NCBI GenBank assembly: GCA_029262455.1
Contig: JAJCZJ010000061.1
Span: forward strand, 1 to 35,280
Direction of reading: 5' to 3'
Origin: Deltaproteobacteria bacterium
GTDB lineage: Bacteria; Desulfobacterota; Binatia; HRBIN30; CADEER01
Length of the DNA: 35,280 nucleotides
Position numbers and translations under genes: made by a program. The notes under the pieces are model-generated. The model did no database searches and was not told where the DNA came from. It saw only the letters and a list, made by a program, of their open reading frames with translations. Below are positions 21,964 through 30,699 of this stretch, piece after piece. Each line of letters begins with the position of its first letter. Position 1 is the stretch's first letter.

Positions 21964-24234
21964 CTATCCGCAGTCGCACCCCGCACAAACCTGCACCATC
22001 GCGGCGACCCGGGCGGTCGCGTCTACGGCACCCCCGAACGCATCGCTCGCACCCGGTGCCACAAGGTACACCTGATAAGTTCCCGGGGATGCACTCGAGG
22101 CGATCTGGAACGTGCATGAAGCGATCGTCCCATTGGGCAGATTTTGGATCGTGCCGCTGAACTTGGGCACAACTGCTACAGTCAACTGCCTCAAGGATGT
22201 TCCAGTCGGTCGATCAGACACGGCTACTTGATGTTCTTCGGGATCAAGGGAACTCGCCAGCGTGCAGTTGCTGACGGACACTCCCGGATCCCACGACGAG
22301 CTCACACTGCCGGCCGAGAGCACGGTCGCCGGATAGAGCAGGTCGAGCTGCGCCCCCGCCGCACTAATGCCCGTAGTCGACAATGTAATATCCAGTGTTA
22401 CACTTTGCCCACTCGCGCCGCTCGTGTTCGGAACGTCCAAAGTAGCATTGGAGGCAGGGGCGCCGGCGCTGGCGCCAGCGCCACTCGGGGCCGAACAGGG
22501 CGGGTCCAAGGCTGCATCGACTGCCAGGATGAGCTCGTTGACTGTCGCCCCGTCAGAAATATCATGATCTATCGGCAGGCACGAATTTACTGAGTTCGTG
22601 CCGAGGAGAATGTTGACACTGGTAATCAGCTCGCCAATGGTCACCGTCCCGCCGCAATCGCAGTCGCCGACACAACAGGCGACTGTGGCGGGTGGATCGA
22701 GCCACTGGCTTAGGTCGTCGCGCGCCGCCGTGGCAAGCGCAGTGCACGCATTCTGATCTGCGTTCCCGCCCGTCAGTGTGATCTCGGCGGTGCAGGACGT
22801 CCGGCCATGCTCCAAATGGTCGACCTCCGGCGTAGTGCAGGTCGGTGGAGAAGTATCCTCGATGTAGGTGCCGATGTCTCCAAGGTCGCGATCGCGCAGC
22901 CAGTACAGGAAAGCCGTCGCCGGCCGAACATCGAGGGCGGGGACCGAGAAGCTGCGGTTCACTTCTTTGAAGAAGCTCGTCGGCCAGTTGAGCGTATCGT
23001 ATCCCAGAGCACCGAAAATCTGGTCGTAGTTACATTTACCGTAAGTGCTTAACTGGCTCGCATCGCACTGCATGTCTATCTCAAAACCGAGTGGCACGAG
23101 GTTGGAGAAACCCGGAGGCAAATAGTCGGATCTCTCGATCCCCAAGGAGCCCCAGTCTTGGAGGCAGCGTGTCAGCAGAAAAGCGATCAGGCGTTTCGTG
23201 TGAGTGTACGTGTCGGATACTGGGCTGCCGCCGCGATATCTCTCAACCAGCCGCTGGAAGTTGAGCTTGGCAAAGCGCGTGGTCAGCACCGCATTGTTTC
23301 GCCCCTCAAAATGGTTGCCCACGACGGCGTAGTGCGCCGGCACATTTTCTAGCCACATGTGGCGCGGGTCAGCCTGATAGGAGGCCAGGAACTGCAAGAA
23401 CCCATCCGATTCCGCCTCGAGCTCCGGCTGGACATCCGTACCGCCCGGCAGACATTCTGTCGTGAGGCAAGACTGCCCGCATTCAAACATGCACTGGCTG
23501 CAGTCGCCGCAAGCCTCCAGCAAGAAACCTTGGTAATGAAACGGTCGAAACGCAAATGGCGCCGACGAGTACGCGAAGCACCCCTGGTCGGGTGTTGGAC
23601 AGGGAGCTTCCGCGGTACCGAAGAACCTTGCGATGTCGCCCGGAAATGGCAGGGGAACCTGATCGACTGAACTGCCGTAGGCACCCGGCCACTGGCTATA
23701 GACTTCCCAGTTCGGCCGCGGATCCGAACCACCGTGGCAACTGAAGCACAACGGCGGATTCGCAGGACCGAATGCTGGCGGCCCCGGCGGGTCGAGATCT
23801 GAAAACACGATCTCACGGAACTCAAATCCTCTCGCAGGTGTCGCGGGGTTGGGGGGATCGCCGGGGGCGCCATCTTCCCGGAACTGGATGATCTCTAGCA
23901 CGTTGTAACGGAATGCCTCCGGGTCGCTGCTGAAAGCAATGACCAGAGTGGCGCGCGGTCCGGTCATAATCACCCGCGGGGACTCGAAAGTCGACGGCTG
24001 CAGGCTGAGCGAGTCGTGCATCAGGGTGAATTCGGAGCGATAGTCTTGGGGCAGGAGGGGCAGCAACTCCTCGATCGAGCGGACGTCGTGCGCACTGACG
24101 AGGCCCACCAGATCCTCGTACGAGAGCGTTTCGCCGTCCAGAGCAGCGGCACGCACACCCATGCCAAACCACCCAGCGAGCAACAGGGCGAGGACGCCGA
24201 CCAAACAGGCCGGAACTCTCCGGGGCACGTTCAT
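21964..24234 (-). CDS. c-type cytochrome with dockerin-like and cohesin-like C-terminal domains
   Basis: A 756-residue exported protein. The ATG at 24234 is chosen because MNVPRRVPACLVGVLALLLAGWFG is a good signal peptide; GGTGAG lies six bases upstream. Residues about 30-500 include one CXXCH heme site, CFSCH (Cys163, Cys166, His167), in the context NPPLCFSCHGGSDPRPNW, and several Cys pairs (CGDCSQCMFECGQSC). Residues about 523-579 are a dockerin-like Ca-binding duplicate (GDCDCGGTVTIGEL, HDISDGATVNEL). Residues about 595-740 resemble a cohesin: SGQSVTLDITLSTTGISAAG, AQLDLLYPATVLSAGSV and GTYQVYLVAPGASDAFGGAV. It ends CAGCDCG. No known enzyme domain was recognised in the middle part. It starts seven bases after the small dockerin-like gene. 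Confidence 0.75.
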   Translation of the reverse strand: MNVPRRVPACLVGVLALLLAGWFGMGVRAAALDGETLSYEDLVGLVSAHDVRSIEELLPLLPQDYRSEFTLMHDSLSLQPSTFESPRVIMTGPRATLVIAFSSDPEAFRYNVLEIIQFREDGAPGDPPNPATPARGFEFREIVFSDLDPPGPPAFGPANPPLCFSCHGGSDPRPNWEVYSQWPGAYGSSVDQVPLPFPGDIARFFGTAEAPCPTPDQGCFAYSSAPFAFRPFHYQGFLLEACGDCSQCMFECGQSCLTTECLPGGTDVQPELEAESDGFLQFLASYQADPRHMWLENVPAHYAVVGNHFEGRNNAVLTTRFAKLNFQRLVERYRGGSPVSDTYTHTKRLIAFLLTRCLQDWGSLGIERSDYLPPGFSNLVPLGFEIDMQCDASQLSTYGKCNYDQIFGALGYDTLNWPTSFFKEVNRSFSVPALDVRPATAFLYWLRDRDLGDIGTYIEDTSPPTCTTPEVDHLEHGRTSCTAEITLTGGNADQNACTALATAARDDLSQWLDPPATVACCVGDCDCGGTVTIGELITSVNILLGTNSVNSCLPIDHDISDGATVNELILAVDAALDPPCSAPSGAGASAGAPASNATLDVPNTSGASGQSVTLDITLSTTGISAAGAQLDLLYPATVLSAGSVSSSWDPGVSVSNCTLASSLDPEEHQVAVSDRPTGTSLRQLTVAVVPKFSGTIQNLPNGTIASCTFQIASSASPGTYQVYLVAPGASDAFGGAVDATARVAAMVQVCAGCDCG

Positions 24235-24241
24235 CTCCCGC

Positions 24242-24643
24242 TCACCCGTCCGCCGGACAGCCATCGGCGGAAAACCTGATTGCCTGGACCATCTCGCTGA
24301 TCTGAATCTTGCCGTCGCCGTCGGTATCGCAGTAGTCAAAACAGCCCAAATGACGCGGAACCTCGCGTCCCCACAAGGCGCCGTGTAGGCATTTGATGAG
24401 TTCATCGATGGTCACCTTACCGGTCTGGTCGCAGTCGCCAACGCATCCGAAGGAAATGCCCTGCGCCACGGCGGCTGGCGGTCGCAGCATCGGGCAGAGA
24501 TCAGTGCCCAGCGCCACGGCAAGAGCAAGGAAGAGCCCTCGGCCGCCGACCTGAAGGCGTTGGCGGCCGGCCGCAAACGCCCGTGCCGCACGGCTTCTCG
24601 CTCTGCCCCGGTGGCGAACGCGTCTCTTCGTTAGGCCTCGCAT
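24242..24643 (-). CDS. small secreted dockerin-like (EF-hand) protein
   Basis: A 133-residue protein starting at the ATG at 24643, with GGAGAGG about five bases upstream. It has an unusually long Arg-rich n-region (about 35 residues), then a hydrophobic segment GLFLALAVALGTDL and a likely export cleavage near AVAQG. The mature part is one dockerin-like pair: GDCDQTGKVTIDELIKCLHG and CDTDGDGKIQISEMVQAI. The second is a complete EF-hand loop (D-x-D-x-D-G-x-I-x-x-x-E). No other domain is present, so it would work as a binding module, possibly for the cohesin-like domain encoded directly downstream. Confidence 0.78.
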   Translation of the reverse strand: MRGLTKRRVRHRGRARSRAARAFAAGRQRLQVGGRGLFLALAVALGTDLCPMLRPPAAVAQGISFGCVGDCDQTGKVTIDELIKCLHGALWGREVPRHLGCFDYCDTDGDGKIQISEMVQAIRFSADGCPADG

Positions 24644-24892
24644 GTTACCTCTCCGAAGACGTTCCCATTCGCCTTCTCACCTATGTCCCAGGTCGACACG
24701 ACTGATGAGAGTTGTCAACAAAATTGTTTATCTCGCGAGGAATCGGCGAGCGGCCGAGGGGAAAGAAATTCTCGACGGCCTGGTCTTGCTGGTCAGCGAG
24801 ATCGCTCGCACTTTGAATTAGCGAACGTGCGAACCAGAGAGCGTTGGAAACTTACACATCCCTTGAGCAATCCGCCGGTGGTCAAGAACCAA

Positions 24893-26230
24893 CTACGCGA
24901 AAAACTCACTGATCGACCGCGACGTCTGCATCGAATCGGTTCCCCACTCGCTAACCGGCAATCCCATAATCTGCTGCATGGTTAATCCAACCCGACTGGT
25001 CGGGTCGCCACCACCGCGGACGTGAAAGCCCGTCTGCACTCTCCCACCGGCACGGCCGGCGATCATGAACGGTATCCTCGTTGTGTCGTGAGACTTGGCA
25101 AAGGAGCTCTCGGAATGAGCCATGACCAGACAGTTGTCGAGCAACGTTCCATCACCTTCCGGCGTCGCTGCCAATCGTTCAACGAAGCTGGCCCACGCAC
25201 CCAGCGATGCCTGCGAAAACGCCGTCGCCTGTGGCTGATAGCCGAGCACTTCGTCGACGACCTCGTCGTGAGTGAGCTCGTGATGAGAGACCTCATCCCC
25301 AGGATTGCGCAGTCCGGACAAACCCGCCGAGAAGAGCATATTGAAAACCCGCGTCTGGTCACAGAGCAGCGCAAATACCAACAACTCCGTCATCAGATCA
25401 TGCGTCGACAATGCCTGCGGCAGATCCGTCCCGATGTCCTCACCGCGCGGTAGGTCCGGACGGCGACACGCTTCGAGATTCGGCGGGCTCAAGGACACTT
25501 CAATCTGCTGTTCGAGCTGCCGCAGCGACGTGAAGTACTGGTCCAATCGCTGTTTGTCGTGCGTGCCGAGGACGGCCTCGAGCCGGGCCGCATCTTCACT
25601 TACGGCGGACAGCGCACTCTGCCTGAGAATCGCCTTGGGGTCGGGAACGAACTCACCGTCGTTGGGATCGAAGAACTCCGGCCCGAAGACACGGTTGTAC
25701 ATCTCCAAGGGCGATACCGTACTCGCGTTGACCACACTCTCGCTCTCGCGGCTGTACGAATGGCGCGGAACGCCTGTGCACGAAATCTCGAGCGAGCGAA
25801 ATCGCGTCGCCGATCCGATCTGCCTACTGATCAGCAGGTCCAAGGTCGGACCCGGCACACCATCCCCAGTTTTGGGCGTCGAGCCGGTTAGCGTTGCCAA
25901 GACACCGGTGTGATGCGGTTTATTGGGCCGGCCGTCGAGGATGGTCGAGAACCCGCTCAAGATACTGACCTCACCCCGCACGTTGGCGAGCACCTCCAGC
26001 TCTGGCGGCAGTGCGAAGTCGTCGCCCTCCTCGCTCGGCGCCCAACGGTTTGGGTTCATACCGCAGCCCCAAAACCAGGTACCGAAGCGCACCGGCAACG
26101 GAGCACCCTGCGCCAGCGCCGTGCCGTTGTCGTTCAAGAAAATATCCAGCAGCGGCAGTCCCACCGATACGGCCGCACCTCCCGTGATGCCGCGCAACAC
26201 CGTTCGTCTCGTGATGTCGTTCTTCATCAT
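24893..26230 (-). CDS. Tat-exported DUF1552 protein
   Basis: DUF1552 family protein of 445 residues. The ATG at 26230 follows GGAAGAG at spacing about 7; an in-frame TTG lies at 26233. The N-terminus MMKNDITRRTVLRGITGGAA is a twin-arginine-type signal. Typical family text includes RFGTWFWGCGMNPNRWAPSE, LSGFST, PHHTGVLATLTGS, GPTLDLLISRQIG, ISHHELTHD-like (VSHHELTHDE) and LLDNCLVMAHSESSFAKSHDT. The family belongs to the alkaline phosphatase/sulfatase-like fold group related to DUF1501, has no established reaction, and nearly always lies beside a DUF1592-type cytochrome, as here (18 bases apart). Confidence 0.9.
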   Translation of the reverse strand: MMKNDITRRTVLRGITGGAAVSVGLPLLDIFLNDNGTALAQGAPLPVRFGTWFWGCGMNPNRWAPSEEGDDFALPPELEVLANVRGEVSILSGFSTILDGRPNKPHHTGVLATLTGSTPKTGDGVPGPTLDLLISRQIGSATRFRSLEISCTGVPRHSYSRESESVVNASTVSPLEMYNRVFGPEFFDPNDGEFVPDPKAILRQSALSAVSEDAARLEAVLGTHDKQRLDQYFTSLRQLEQQIEVSLSPPNLEACRRPDLPRGEDIGTDLPQALSTHDLMTELLVFALLCDQTRVFNMLFSAGLSGLRNPGDEVSHHELTHDEVVDEVLGYQPQATAFSQASLGAWASFVERLAATPEGDGTLLDNCLVMAHSESSFAKSHDTTRIPFMIAGRAGGRVQTGFHVRGGGDPTSRVGLTMQQIMGLPVSEWGTDSMQTSRSISEFFA

Positions 26231-26248
26231 CAAATACTCTTCCTGGCG

Positions 26249-28357
26249 TCAGCGACCGGCGCCGGCCGTGATCCAACCCTCGATGAGTGCAACCTCTTCG
26301 CTGGAAAGTGCGCTTCCTCCGAGAGGCATTCGCGAGCCGAGCGCTGACTCGTTTGGTCCGATGATCTTGACCATGAGGAAACTGTTGTCCGGATCCGAAG
26401 CCTGCACCCTCGACCAACCGCGCTCGGCAGCCGCAGGATTTGTCGGCGCGACTCCAACCAAGTTGTCTCGCGCCCCGGCTCCCTCGAGAACCAAGCCGCC
26501 CGACATCGTCTGGGAACTGTGACAAAACTGCGTGGCGCATTTCGGCGTCAGAATCTCATCCCGAATCTGAGCGAACGACGCGGCCTGCGGTGTCGCTGTC
26601 GCCGGCGGACGGGGACGAGTCGCAGTCGCTGTCCGTGGGGTTCCGTCCGGCGGCGGCGCCGTCGGACTCGGCGTGAAGGTATCCATCGGAACCGGAGTCT
26701 CTAGGACTACCTCTGCGTCGCGCGTACCGGATGCCAAACGAAACGCATCGCTCAACGCAATCGTTCGCATGAGATCGCGCATCCGATAGCCCAAACCGGA
26801 CATGCGCTGTTCCAACGAAACCAGGAACGGTTCCTCTCCTTCGACGGTGTCGCGTCCAGTGGCGTATCGAAAAAACGACCGCACGAAGCACGGCCCCAGG
26901 GCTGGGTGCCTCGACAGCACCACACCGAGTCCTCGCGCATCGGTGTAGGACACTCCATCGAGCTCTCCGGTCGGGTCGATTGTCGCACCGTTCTCTTCGG
27001 TGCGAAGCGCTCCGATTCCGTCGAGCTGCTCCAGGGCAAGACCGATCGGATCCATCAGACCGTGGCAACCTGCGCACGCCGGATTGGCTACGTGGGCTTC
27101 CAACCGTTGCCGTGCAGTCCGTCGATTCGGCGTCGAAGCATCGGAGAAACTCGCAAAATCGATGTCGCCCGGCGGCGGCGGTACATCCTGACACAGGAGG
27201 ACCTCGCGAACGAATTTCCCGCGCAAAGTCGGGGAGCTACGCCCCGGATGCGAATGCAGCGCTAGAAGGCTCAAATGAGTCAAAATCCCGGCCCGTTCGC
27301 CATCTGCTGGGAACTCGAACGGCTCCCATCCCTCGGTCGCAGCGACCGGTACCCGATAGACCACTCCGAGCTTGCGCGTCATAAAGGACTGACGGGTCGT
27401 GAACAGATCCCGGTAGTCGCCGTCGGACGTCAGCATGTGATCGACGATCACCCGCAGGGTTTGCTCGCCAGCATCGCCGATCAAGTCCTGAGTGAACGCG
27501 GGAAACAATGTGGGGTCCTTGCTCACCAACCCCTGCTCGATGTCTTCAAAGGAATAGAGGTCGCCAAAGAAGGCGCGGACACTATCCTCGATCCGCGGCG
27601 ACTCCAGCATGCGATCGACTTGCGTCGCCACCCCCTCGTCATCGATCAATTCGCCCGCCTCAGCGGCCCGCTGCAGCTCTTCATCCGGGGTGGAGTTCCA
27701 CAAGAAGTAGCTCAATCGAGTCGCCATCGCCCGACTGGTCAAACGCTGCGCGTCGCTCGATCCGGATTCAACGTCTTCGATGCGAAACAAAAAGTCGGGC
27801 GACACCAGCAAAGTCGTCAACACGAGCTCGAGCCCAGCGTAGAAATCGCCGAGCGTCGCGCCGGCCTCAGCGGCAATCGCAACGCGGGATTCGACTTCGG
27901 CATCGGTCAGCGGACGGCGCAGCAACCGCCCACCGACTTTGCGAATGAACATCGCAGCACAGTCGGCATCGACCGGTCCTCCATCCGCCGGCTCGCACGG
28001 GACGAAGTCGGCTCTTCGTTCCGGGGCCAATGCTTGTTCGGCGAGACTGCGGGCAATCGATTCGTACTGCTCGAATCCCGCTGCAGTGACACTGACGTAA
28101 GAAGACCCGACCGCAAGCAACCCCGACCGCCGGTTGTCCGGCTCAATCCGACCCGCGATCGACAGACCATCGCCCAGGATGTCGGCGACCGAGGCTCGGT
28201 ACTGCGTCTCCGTGAGCCGGCGCATCGCGACCGGCCCAGCTTCGATTGGCGAAGCCAGCGGCCCAGATCCAGCACCCGGCCCATCACCAGCGCAACCAAT
28301 CGCAACGACACCTACCGCCAAGACCGCAAACCTGTTGAACATCACCACAAACCTCAT
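26249..28357 (-). CDS. DUF1592/DUF1588/DUF1585 diheme lipoprotein
   Basis: A 702-residue lipoprotein; signal ends FAVLAVGVVAIGC followed by AGDGPGAG. The order is DUF1587 (MRRLTETQYRASVADILGD), DUF1595 (RKVGGRLLRRPLTDAEVESR), DUF1592 (ATRLSYFLWNSTPDEEL), DUF1588 with NPACAGCHGLMDPIGLALE (Cys428, Cys431, His432) and DUF1585 (SFFRYATGRD). Residues about 525-570 form a Thr/Pro/Ala linker. The last 130 residues are a second heme module with CX4CH (Cys607, Cys612, His613) and SRMPLGGSALSSEEVALIEGWI, very like the N-terminal module of the copper monooxygenase at 8211. The family is of unknown function, associated with surface redox reactions. The start overlaps the upstream lipoprotein stop by four bases (ATGA). 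Confidence 0.9.
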   Translation of the reverse strand: MRFVVMFNRFAVLAVGVVAIGCAGDGPGAGSGPLASPIEAGPVAMRRLTETQYRASVADILGDGLSIAGRIEPDNRRSGLLAVGSSYVSVTAAGFEQYESIARSLAEQALAPERRADFVPCEPADGGPVDADCAAMFIRKVGGRLLRRPLTDAEVESRVAIAAEAGATLGDFYAGLELVLTTLLVSPDFLFRIEDVESGSSDAQRLTSRAMATRLSYFLWNSTPDEELQRAAEAGELIDDEGVATQVDRMLESPRIEDSVRAFFGDLYSFEDIEQGLVSKDPTLFPAFTQDLIGDAGEQTLRVIVDHMLTSDGDYRDLFTTRQSFMTRKLGVVYRVPVAATEGWEPFEFPADGERAGILTHLSLLALHSHPGRSSPTLRGKFVREVLLCQDVPPPPGDIDFASFSDASTPNRRTARQRLEAHVANPACAGCHGLMDPIGLALEQLDGIGALRTEENGATIDPTGELDGVSYTDARGLGVVLSRHPALGPCFVRSFFRYATGRDTVEGEEPFLVSLEQRMSGLGYRMRDLMRTIALSDAFRLASGTRDAEVVLETPVPMDTFTPSPTAPPPDGTPRTATATRPRPPATATPQAASFAQIRDEILTPKCATQFCHSSQTMSGGLVLEGAGARDNLVGVAPTNPAAAERGWSRVQASDPDNSFLMVKIIGPNESALGSRMPLGGSALSSEEVALIEGWITAGAGR

Positions 28358-29367
28358 CGCGCTACGAACGCAGGTATCGCTTCAAACTGGTAGGCAACCG
28401 AAATCGAATTGCACGCACCCGTCGCCGGATCAAAACCGCCGTCGGCATTTTTCTTGAGCGAGTCCCAAAGCCCGGTGCAGGTATACGACAAGGCTTGGGC
28501 TCCCGCCTGCCCAACTTGGATTCCAAAGGTATCGTAGACCTCCGCGATCTCCTGATATCCAAAGATCGCCCCGCGGATCGTCCCGTCGGGCATCGGTTCC
28601 ACACGGACGACGGCGTCGCGAAAAGAAATATCGCCCTCGACAATCTGGATATTGAGTCGGATGCGGACATCCATCGGACCGGCGACGATCACACCGTCCC
28701 GCATCTGGGCCGAGCCAACCGTGCTGTGATAGCGCTCGTCCTCGTGCACGCTCAACGTGCCGAAAGGTAAGATCGAGCCATCCGCGCCCAGCGGCGGCGA
28801 CTGCTGACTGGCGAACATTTGGACCTGGAGATCCTGATCGTCGTCCCCCTCGAACCCGATCAGCTCGAGCAAGATCGTCATCGACCCATTCGCCACCGCA
28901 CCACCGACGACGATGTCCGAGATCTCCCCCTCCTGAAAACCCTGGACACAACCGATCGAGCGCCAGAGTTGATAGTCGACTCCAGAATTGCCCTCCGGAT
29001 CAGAGAAGCCATTCTCGCCGCACTGCTCACCGAATGAGCTGAAAGAATCGAGATCAACACCGTCGACTGTTCCGGGCCCAAGGAGTTCCTTGAACTCCGG
29101 ATCCGCGTTCGCCTCAGGATCGAGGCAGTCATCGGGGATGGGCTCTTGACCCAGGAGGCGACGTTCAACCGCACCGAGGGTAAACCCCCCGGGGCAAGGA
29201 TCGGACTCGTGCTCAGGAAACACGTAGCGGAACGAGGACAGAACGTAGCCCGACCTCTGCGCCGACGGCGCCGATGTTGGCGCCCCACCGCCGCCCGACC
29301 CTCCGCAGCTGATGGGACCGGTGACGACCGCTAGCAACGCAACAAAGTTCAGATACTTCCGACGCAT
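28354..29367 (-). CDS. hypothetical lipoprotein of the DUF1552/DUF1592 operon
   Basis: A 337-residue lipoprotein from the ATG at 29367; signal MRRKYLNFVALLAVVTGPISC with Cys21, then GGSGGGGAPTS. GGAGGGG lies about 11 bases upstream. The mature protein starts VLSSFRYVFPEHESDPCPGGF and has several conserved-looking Cys (DPCPGG, DDCLDPEAN, SIGCVQGF, YTCTGLWD, TGACNS). It also has alternating strands such as IRLNIQIVEGDISFRDAVVRVEPM. No family was named with confidence. It is the first gene of the cluster and its stop overlaps the DUF1592 start (ATGA), so it is probably a dedicated partner in the same outer-membrane complex. Confidence 0.75.
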   Translation of the reverse strand: MRRKYLNFVALLAVVTGPISCGGSGGGGAPTSAPSAQRSGYVLSSFRYVFPEHESDPCPGGFTLGAVERRLLGQEPIPDDCLDPEANADPEFKELLGPGTVDGVDLDSFSSFGEQCGENGFSDPEGNSGVDYQLWRSIGCVQGFQEGEISDIVVGGAVANGSMTILLELIGFEGDDDQDLQVQMFASQQSPPLGADGSILPFGTLSVHEDERYHSTVGSAQMRDGVIVAGPMDVRIRLNIQIVEGDISFRDAVVRVEPMPDGTIRGAIFGYQEIAEVYDTFGIQVGQAGAQALSYTCTGLWDSLKKNADGGFDPATGACNSISVAYQFEAIPAFVAR

Positions 29368-29529
29368 GTTGTAAAGTCCCCCTCCGATCCGACCACACAA
29401 CCACGCCGATCAAATTCAAGTCAAATTCGGCCGAACCGGGCTCCGCCCGGAACTCGCCTGGCACGGACTCGTTGACCATCGGACACTGGAGGGCGTACCC
29501 TTAGCCATCCAATCTTATGAGGAGATCCC

Positions 29530-30030
29530 ATGAGCCGACTACTACTCGCGCTTCTGTTGATGGCGCCTACGACGATGTTTGCCCAACGCGGCCCCGAACC
29601 AAAGGGCGAGCCGACCGGCGCGGAGCTGGAAGTCCACAACACCTACAAAGCGTTCACCGAGGCATGGAACAAACACGATGCTAGCGCCATGGCCACCATG
29701 TGGACCGACGACGGCGACCACATGGAACCCGACGGACGTACCGTGTTTGGCAAGAAAGAGGTACAGCGCCTGCTGGCCTACGAACACGCCAGTGTCTTCA
29801 AGAGCAGCAAGCTCCACCTCGCTATCGAACACGTTCGCCTTCCCAAAAAGGGAGTCGCAGTCGCCGACGGAACCTACGAGCTCTTCGGCGTCACCGACAC
29901 GCGCGGCAACAAGATCCCCATCCGCGCCGGCTACTTCACCAGCTTCCTCATCAAGGACGGCGACAAATGGAAGGTGACTTCGAGTCGCCTGATGCTACCG
30001 CAAGCCTTGATCTGGAGGGAGAGAGACTAG
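29530..30030 (+). CDS. secreted SnoaL/DUF4440-like (NTF2-fold) protein
   Basis: A 166-residue exported protein. AGGAG lies seven bases before the ATG. Signal MSRLLLALLLMAPTTMFAQ. The mature domain follows the SgcJ/DUF4440 pattern: VHNTYKAFTEAWNKHDASAMATMWTDDG, HMEPDGRTVFGKKEVQRLL, VAVADGTYEL and GYFTSFLIKDGDKWKVTSSRLML. The fold binds small ligands or acts as an isomerase or hydrolase; no activity can be assigned. It converges with the four-helix-bundle gene. Confidence 0.88.
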   Translation: MSRLLLALLLMAPTTMFAQRGPEPKGEPTGAELEVHNTYKAFTEAWNKHDASAMATMWTDDGDHMEPDGRTVFGKKEVQRLLAYEHASVFKSSKLHLAIEHVRLPKKGVAVADGTYELFGVTDTRGNKIPIRAGYFTSFLIKDGDKWKVTSSRLMLPQALIWRERD

Positions 30031-30064
30031 GCGGGGTTTGGCGGGGTACGGCCTACGGGGTACG
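30031..30064. repeat. CGGGGTACGG intergenic repeat words
   Basis: Short stretch directly after the SnoaL-like stop with repeated GGCGGGGT, CGGGGTACGGC and CGGGGTACGGGT words. It is the reverse complement of the CCGTACCCCG words in the array at 10220-10310, and it overlaps the 3' end of the four-helix-bundle frame. Confidence 0.55.
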
Positions 30065-30469
30065 GGTCACATGGTCCCGTTCGTCGCTGCTCCGGTCGCA
30101 GGTGGGGGGCGGGTGACTCGCGGCTTCGCGCACGCCGACTACGCCGCGTCGTACTTGCTGTGTCTGGTCGACGAGCGCGCGCGACTCGACTTCCGTGAGG
30201 TACTCGAGGTCGGTAGCCACGTCGAGATAGACGCGCAACAGACAACAGCTGTAGGACGCTTCGGACACGCCTAGGTCCAGACGTGACTCACTCTCAGCCG
30301 CGTCGAACGCCGCCGCGATCCACGCTGGAACGGCAGTCGCGGCCGATCGCATATCGTCGCGCAGACTCTGGTCGCGAAAAAAACCACCGCGCGAAGTGAC
30401 CCCATAGATCGCGGAAGCGAGCGCCATCGCCTGCTGCCAAACCTCTAGTTCCTCAACTCGCTTCTTCAT
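30053..30469 (-). CDS. four-helix-bundle protein (23S rRNA IVS / Avd-like family)
   Basis: A 138-residue protein of the TIGR02436-type four-helix bundle family. Family text: ELEVWQQAMALASAIYGVT, SLRDDMRSAATAVPAWIAAAFDAAE and SEASYSCCLLRVYLDVATDLEYL. The usual SNIAEG segment is altered to PAWIAAAFD. The last 25 or so residues are Pro/Asp/Arg-rich and run into the CGGGGTACGG repeat, so the tail may be an extension gained from the repeat. The start at 30469 is followed upstream by the near-palindrome CTTAATACTAAG (30475-30486). Homologues are found in rRNA intervening sequences and as Avd of diversity-generating retroelements, but most stand alone with unknown function. Confidence 0.78.
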   Translation of the reverse strand: MKKRVEELEVWQQAMALASAIYGVTSRGGFFRDQSLRDDMRSAATAVPAWIAAAFDAAESESRLDLGVSEASYSCCLLRVYLDVATDLEYLTEVESRALVDQTQQVRRGVVGVREAASHPPPTCDRSSDERDHVTRTP

Positions 30470-30699
30470 GACACTTAATACTAAGCGTAACGACGCTATC
30501 TGTCAACTTTCTCGCCGATCCCGGATCGCTGCTCCACAGTCGTCGAAACTTCTGTAGTGATCTTCGAAGACCGCGCCCAGGCGGTACGGTACAGTATTCG
30601 CGGTCCAAACTGGGTTCACGCACGCGCGCATATCCGGGACCCGCGTTCAGGTGCCGACTCTCTCGTACCTCGCGCGACGTCCTGCTAAGAGCAATTATC

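Noticed and set aside
21964-24643. Cellulosome component
   Set aside because: Dockerin-like and cohesin-like modules are present but there is no glycoside hydrolase, carbohydrate-binding module or S-layer domain nearby; the partner domains are heme and DUF proteins.
27275-28393. A 372-codon plus-strand frame over the DUF1592 gene
   Set aside because: Antisense to a protein with clear DUF1592/1588 motifs and heme site; no ribosome site and no motif in the antisense reading.
30053-30469. Possible diversity-generating retroelement, because four-helix-bundle proteins include Avd
   Set aside because: No reverse transcriptase and no template/variable repeat pair with adenine-specific differences is present in the window; most members of this family stand alone.
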